Notes under the pieces: model-generated
What the model was told of the DNA's origin: nothing
Databases searched by the model: none
What the model saw: the letters and a program-made list of their open reading frames with translations, nothing else
Origin: Clostridia bacterium
Lineage (GTDB): Bacteria; Bacillota_E; SLMV01; PUMD01
Length of the DNA: 7,584 nucleotides
Assembly (NCBI GenBank): GCA_003563755.1
Contig: PWUB01000136.1
Coordinates: forward strand, 1-7,584
Reading direction: 5' to 3'
Shown here: piece after piece, positions 5,393-7,584 of the stretch
How positions within the stretch are numbered: the first letter of the stretch is position 1
Layout of the letters: every line of letters begins with the position of its first letter
Program-made: the position numbers and the translations under genes

Positions 5393-6619
5393 ATGGGAAT
5401 GAGGAGGAATGCCGGGGAGGTATGGCGTAGCGCAATGCGCTGGGTCCACCGATACCTGGCCTCTGTGTTGCTGTCAGCTGTATCGCTCACGGCTGCCTCC
5501 AGCCTCTCCGCGGCCACGTCACCCGAGGTGTGGGAGTATGACGAGCCCGGGACAGCGCCGCTGATGGTGTGGGCGGATGAGATGATGGACAGCCATCCTT
5601 CCTTTTGGTCCCAACTCGACCGATCCGCAGCTTTACCCGACGAGACTGGCCGCTTCCTCGAGGAGAGAGCACCCTTCTGCAGGTGCAGTGGCTGCGCACC
5701 TGGAGAGGGTCTGGTGATTGATGGGCGGGAGAGAAGAACGTTGAATGAGCGGCCAGAAGCCGAACCGAGGAGCATCCTGTTCCGCACCCTGCTGGTTGTG
5801 GTTGGAGTGAACCTTTCGACGGTGGCGTATTGGCTCTCCCTCCTTTCACCTGATCCTGAGTCGGCGGTGAATCAACCACCTTTCGGCACCGTGATCCGCA
5901 CCGCGCAGTACATCGGTGCTGCTCTGCTGATCGTATACCTGCTTCAAACCCGCCTTGAGCGAGGGTCTCTCGCTGAGATCGGCCTGCACTCCGGAGCATC
6001 GGAGATCGCGATTCGGTTCGGCAGGGGTGTCCTCCTGGGAGGTCTCATGGTGACGGGGCTCTTCCTGGTCCACTGGGCCATCGGCTGTTTCAGGTTCGAC
6101 CGGTACCTGTGGGAGACTGCTGCTGGCGAGAGTCTATGGATCGTGCTTGCTGCCGGACTGTTGTTCCAGGGCGGCGTCGCCTTCGTCGAGGAGCTCTTCT
6201 TCCGCGGGTACTTCCTAACCTACCTCAAGGGCGCCGTGGGAGTACTGCCCGCCGTCGTCGGGTCCTCCCTGGTCTTCTCCCTGGTGCACTTCTTCCTGAA
6301 CGTAGGTTCATTCTGGGCCTTCGCACTACTGCCCTTCATCAACCTGTTTTTGGCGGGAGCACTGCTGTCGCTGTTGGTCCTAAGGCAGAAAAGCCTGTGG
6401 GTGGCCATAGGGTTTCACTATGCGTGGAATGTGCTGCAGTACCACGCATTTCCGGTGCTCTCCGGCCGCGGCCTCTTTGTGTTCGAGCAGGTCCAGGCAT
6501 TTCCGTGGTTCTTGGCGGGAGGCGAGTTCGGGATAGAGGGCTCGATTCTCTCGACACTGGCATTATTCGTAGGAGCTCTGTACCTTTGGCGGCAGCTGAG
6601 TTACGCAGGCGAGCGGTAG
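5393..6619 (+). CDS. CPBP-family intramembrane metalloprotease with N-terminal extracytoplasmic extension
   Basis: The protein has 408 residues in the longest form. The C-terminal half carries the CPBP (CAAX protease/bacteriocin-processing, 'Abi') motifs: EELFFR (266-271), FSLVHFF (295-301), NLFLAG (317-322) and GFHYAWN (340-346). Glu266/267, His299, His342 and Asn346 are the likely catalytic or metal-binding residues within membrane helices. Helices are visible at about 130-152, 170-186, 211-231, 247-264, 283-301, 309-330 and 385-400. Before them sits an unusual part: a signal-like segment (about 15-41, ending SSLSAA) and an acidic stretch of about 85 residues with CRCSGC (96-101). The start is uncertain. 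ATG 5393 has only a weak ribosome site, and ATG 5435 gives a cleaner signal segment. GTG 5714, with GGAGAGG upstream, would give a standard-size CPBP protein. Substrate unknown. It probably shares an operon with the downstream dehydrogenase. Confidence 0.88.
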   Translation: MGMRRNAGEVWRSAMRWVHRYLASVLLSAVSLTAASSLSAATSPEVWEYDEPGTAPLMVWADEMMDSHPSFWSQLDRSAALPDETGRFLEERAPFCRCSGCAPGEGLVIDGRERRTLNERPEAEPRSILFRTLLVVVGVNLSTVAYWLSLLSPDPESAVNQPPFGTVIRTAQYIGAALLIVYLLQTRLERGSLAEIGLHSGASEIAIRFGRGVLLGGLMVTGLFLVHWAIGCFRFDRYLWETAAGESLWIVLAAGLLFQGGVAFVEELFFRGYFLTYLKGAVGVLPAVVGSSLVFSLVHFFLNVGSFWAFALLPFINLFLAGALLSLLVLRQKSLWVAIGFHYAWNVLQYHAFPVLSGRGLFVFEQVQAFPWFLAGGEFGIEGSILSTLALFVGALYLWRQLSYAGER

Positions 6620-6652
6620 GATCAAGCGGAATATCCCTCGGAGGTGAGGAGA

Positions 6653-7396
6653 TTGGCGAAGTATCCCGAGCTGGAGGGCAAGAGGGTCGTCATCACCGGA
6701 GGTGCCGGAGATATCGGACGGGCCACTGCCGGACGGTTTGCGGACGAGGGTTCCAGGGTCGTGGTATTCGACATTGACGAGGATGCGCTCACTGACTTCC
6801 TCTCAGAAGGACATCCCGCCATCGATGGGGTCAGGGTTGATGTGCGTGATCAGGATGAGGTGCGAGCCGGATTCGAGAGAGCGGACGAGCTGTTAGGTGG
6901 CCTCGACGTTCTCATTGCAAACGCCGGCATAAGCGTACGCAGGCCCTTTCTCGATATCGACTATCAGCAGTGGTCGCGGGTTCTCAGAACCAACCTCGAC
7001 GGGGCATTCCTGTGCGCCCGTGAAGCCATCGCACGGATGAAACAGCAGGAATCGGGGGTGGTACTGTTCACCGCCTCGACCAACGGCCTCAGCGGTCATC
7101 CTCTGTACGCAGACTACAATGCATCGAAGGCAGGCGTGATTCTTTTGGCCAGGACCCTTGCCCTCGAGTTTGCTCCCTGGCTCAGGGTAAATGCGGTGTG
7201 TCCTGGATACGTTCTCACCTCCATGCAGCTCGCCGAATACAGTCCCCAGATGCTCGCCGAGGTGAACGCTGGCCTCCCCATGAAGCGCCATGCACAGCCC
7301 GGTGAGGTCGCCGCCCTTTTCGCTTTCCTGGCATCCGATGATGCAGCATACATGACCGGCGGATCCGTGACCATCGATGGGGGGGAGACTGCCTGA
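6653..7396 (+). CDS. Short-chain dehydrogenase/reductase (classical SDR), TTG start
   Basis: This is a cytosolic NAD(P)-dependent oxidoreductase of 247 residues, the usual length for classical SDRs. The cofactor site is TGGAGDIG (15-22). Asp40 at the end of beta-2 (VVVFDID) favours NAD(H) over NADP(H). NAG (90-92), Asn114, Ser142, Tyr155 and Lys159 (YNASK) form the complete catalytic set. PGYVLTS (184-190) and the C-terminal MTGGSVTIDGGE (234-245) are typical of FabG-like and sugar/polyol dehydrogenases. Substrate cannot be fixed from sequence. TTG at 6653 is preferred because GGAGG (6640-6644) lies 8 bases upstream; the in-frame GTG at 6644 overlaps that site and is poorly placed. It begins 33 bases after the protease stop, with no promoter or terminator evident between, so the two genes are probably co-transcribed. 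Family certain. Confidence 0.93.
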   Translation: MAKYPELEGKRVVITGGAGDIGRATAGRFADEGSRVVVFDIDEDALTDFLSEGHPAIDGVRVDVRDQDEVRAGFERADELLGGLDVLIANAGISVRRPFLDIDYQQWSRVLRTNLDGAFLCAREAIARMKQQESGVVLFTASTNGLSGHPLYADYNASKAGVILLARTLALEFAPWLRVNAVCPGYVLTSMQLAEYSPQMLAEVNAGLPMKRHAQPGEVAALFAFLASDDAAYMTGGSVTIDGGETA

Positions 7397-7463
7397 CGGA
7401 GTTCAAAACAGGGAACGATACCGGCAGGGCAAGCTGGACCGTCCCCTTCAGGCAGAGGGATCA

Positions 7464-7584
7464 TCACTCGGTGGAGGCAAGGATGAGTTTGAGCAGGGGA
7501 TCGAGCTGATCGCGCCTGATCCACCGCACCACGACGACGAGATCGTGTTCGGGATCCACCCATATGATATTTGCGCCCTTTCCG
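7464..7584 (-). CDS. C-terminal end of a beta-lactamase-family serine hydrolase, cut by right edge
   Basis: Reading leftward from the right edge, the frame gives 39 residues, GKGANIIWVDPEHDLVVVVR and then WIRRDQLDPLLKLILASTE, before TGA at 7464-7466. The NIIWVDPEHDLVVVVRWI pattern is characteristic of the last beta strands of class C beta-lactamase-like serine hydrolases (esterase/penicillin-binding type). The catalytic SxxK and YxN motifs would lie beyond the window, so activity cannot be judged. The gene is convergent with the dehydrogenase, with 67 bases between stops and no convincing terminator in the gap. Family fairly confident from this short piece. Confidence 0.75.
   Translation of the reverse strand, partial: GKGANIIWVDPEHDLVVVVRWIRRDQLDPLLKLILASTE

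Noticed and set aside
6109..6777. A 222-codon plus-strand frame within the protease and dehydrogenase genes
   Set aside because: It is out of frame with two clearly recognisable genes, crosses their junction, and is Arg/Gly-rich as expected of a shadow frame in GC-rich DNA.
7397..7463. A terminator between the convergent dehydrogenase and hydrolase genes
   Set aside because: Only imperfect, interrupted pairing was found and no T-run, so no feature is claimed.

Overview
This is a moderately GC-rich bacterial window with densely packed genes, clear Shine-Dalgarno sites, and GTG and TTG starts beside ATG. I cannot place the organism more precisely. No RNA gene, CRISPR array, insertion sequence or transposase was found. 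Most genes look like ordinary chromosomal housekeeping or accessory genes.

Left part, minus strand (1-2346): the N-terminal 183 residues of a saccharopine dehydrogenase (lysine/saccharopine metabolism) run off the left edge. Upstream of it lies a two-gene ABC-2 type exporter operon, with the ATPase (1459-2346) and the six-helix permease (662-1462) joined by a 4-base GTGA overlap. A 775-base stretch without a convincing gene (2347-3121) follows. It carries several short perfect inverted repeats and a G/T-rich top strand, and it leads into a small plus-strand gene for a membrane-anchored bacterial PH-like protein (3122-3526).

Middle part, minus strand (3573-5084): a solitary beta-class adenine-type DNA methyltransferase. 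Its C-terminal Mrr-like nuclease domain has apparently lost its catalytic residues. It is convergent with the PH-like gene. It diverges from the next genes across an intergenic region (5085-5392) that holds a plausible methyltransferase promoter and two candidate dyad operators.

Right part, plus strand (5393-7396): a CPBP-family intramembrane metalloprotease with an unusual N-terminal extension (signal-like segment plus a CxCxxC motif). After 33 bases comes an NAD-type short-chain dehydrogenase that probably starts at TTG; the two are likely co-transcribed. At the right edge, on the minus strand, are the last 39 residues of a protein resembling a beta-lactamase-family serine hydrolase.

The genes do not form one obvious pathway. 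The most unusual element is the methyltransferase with its decayed nuclease domain and dyad-bearing promoter, divergent from the extended CPBP protease. I did not find decisive evidence of a wholly new system.
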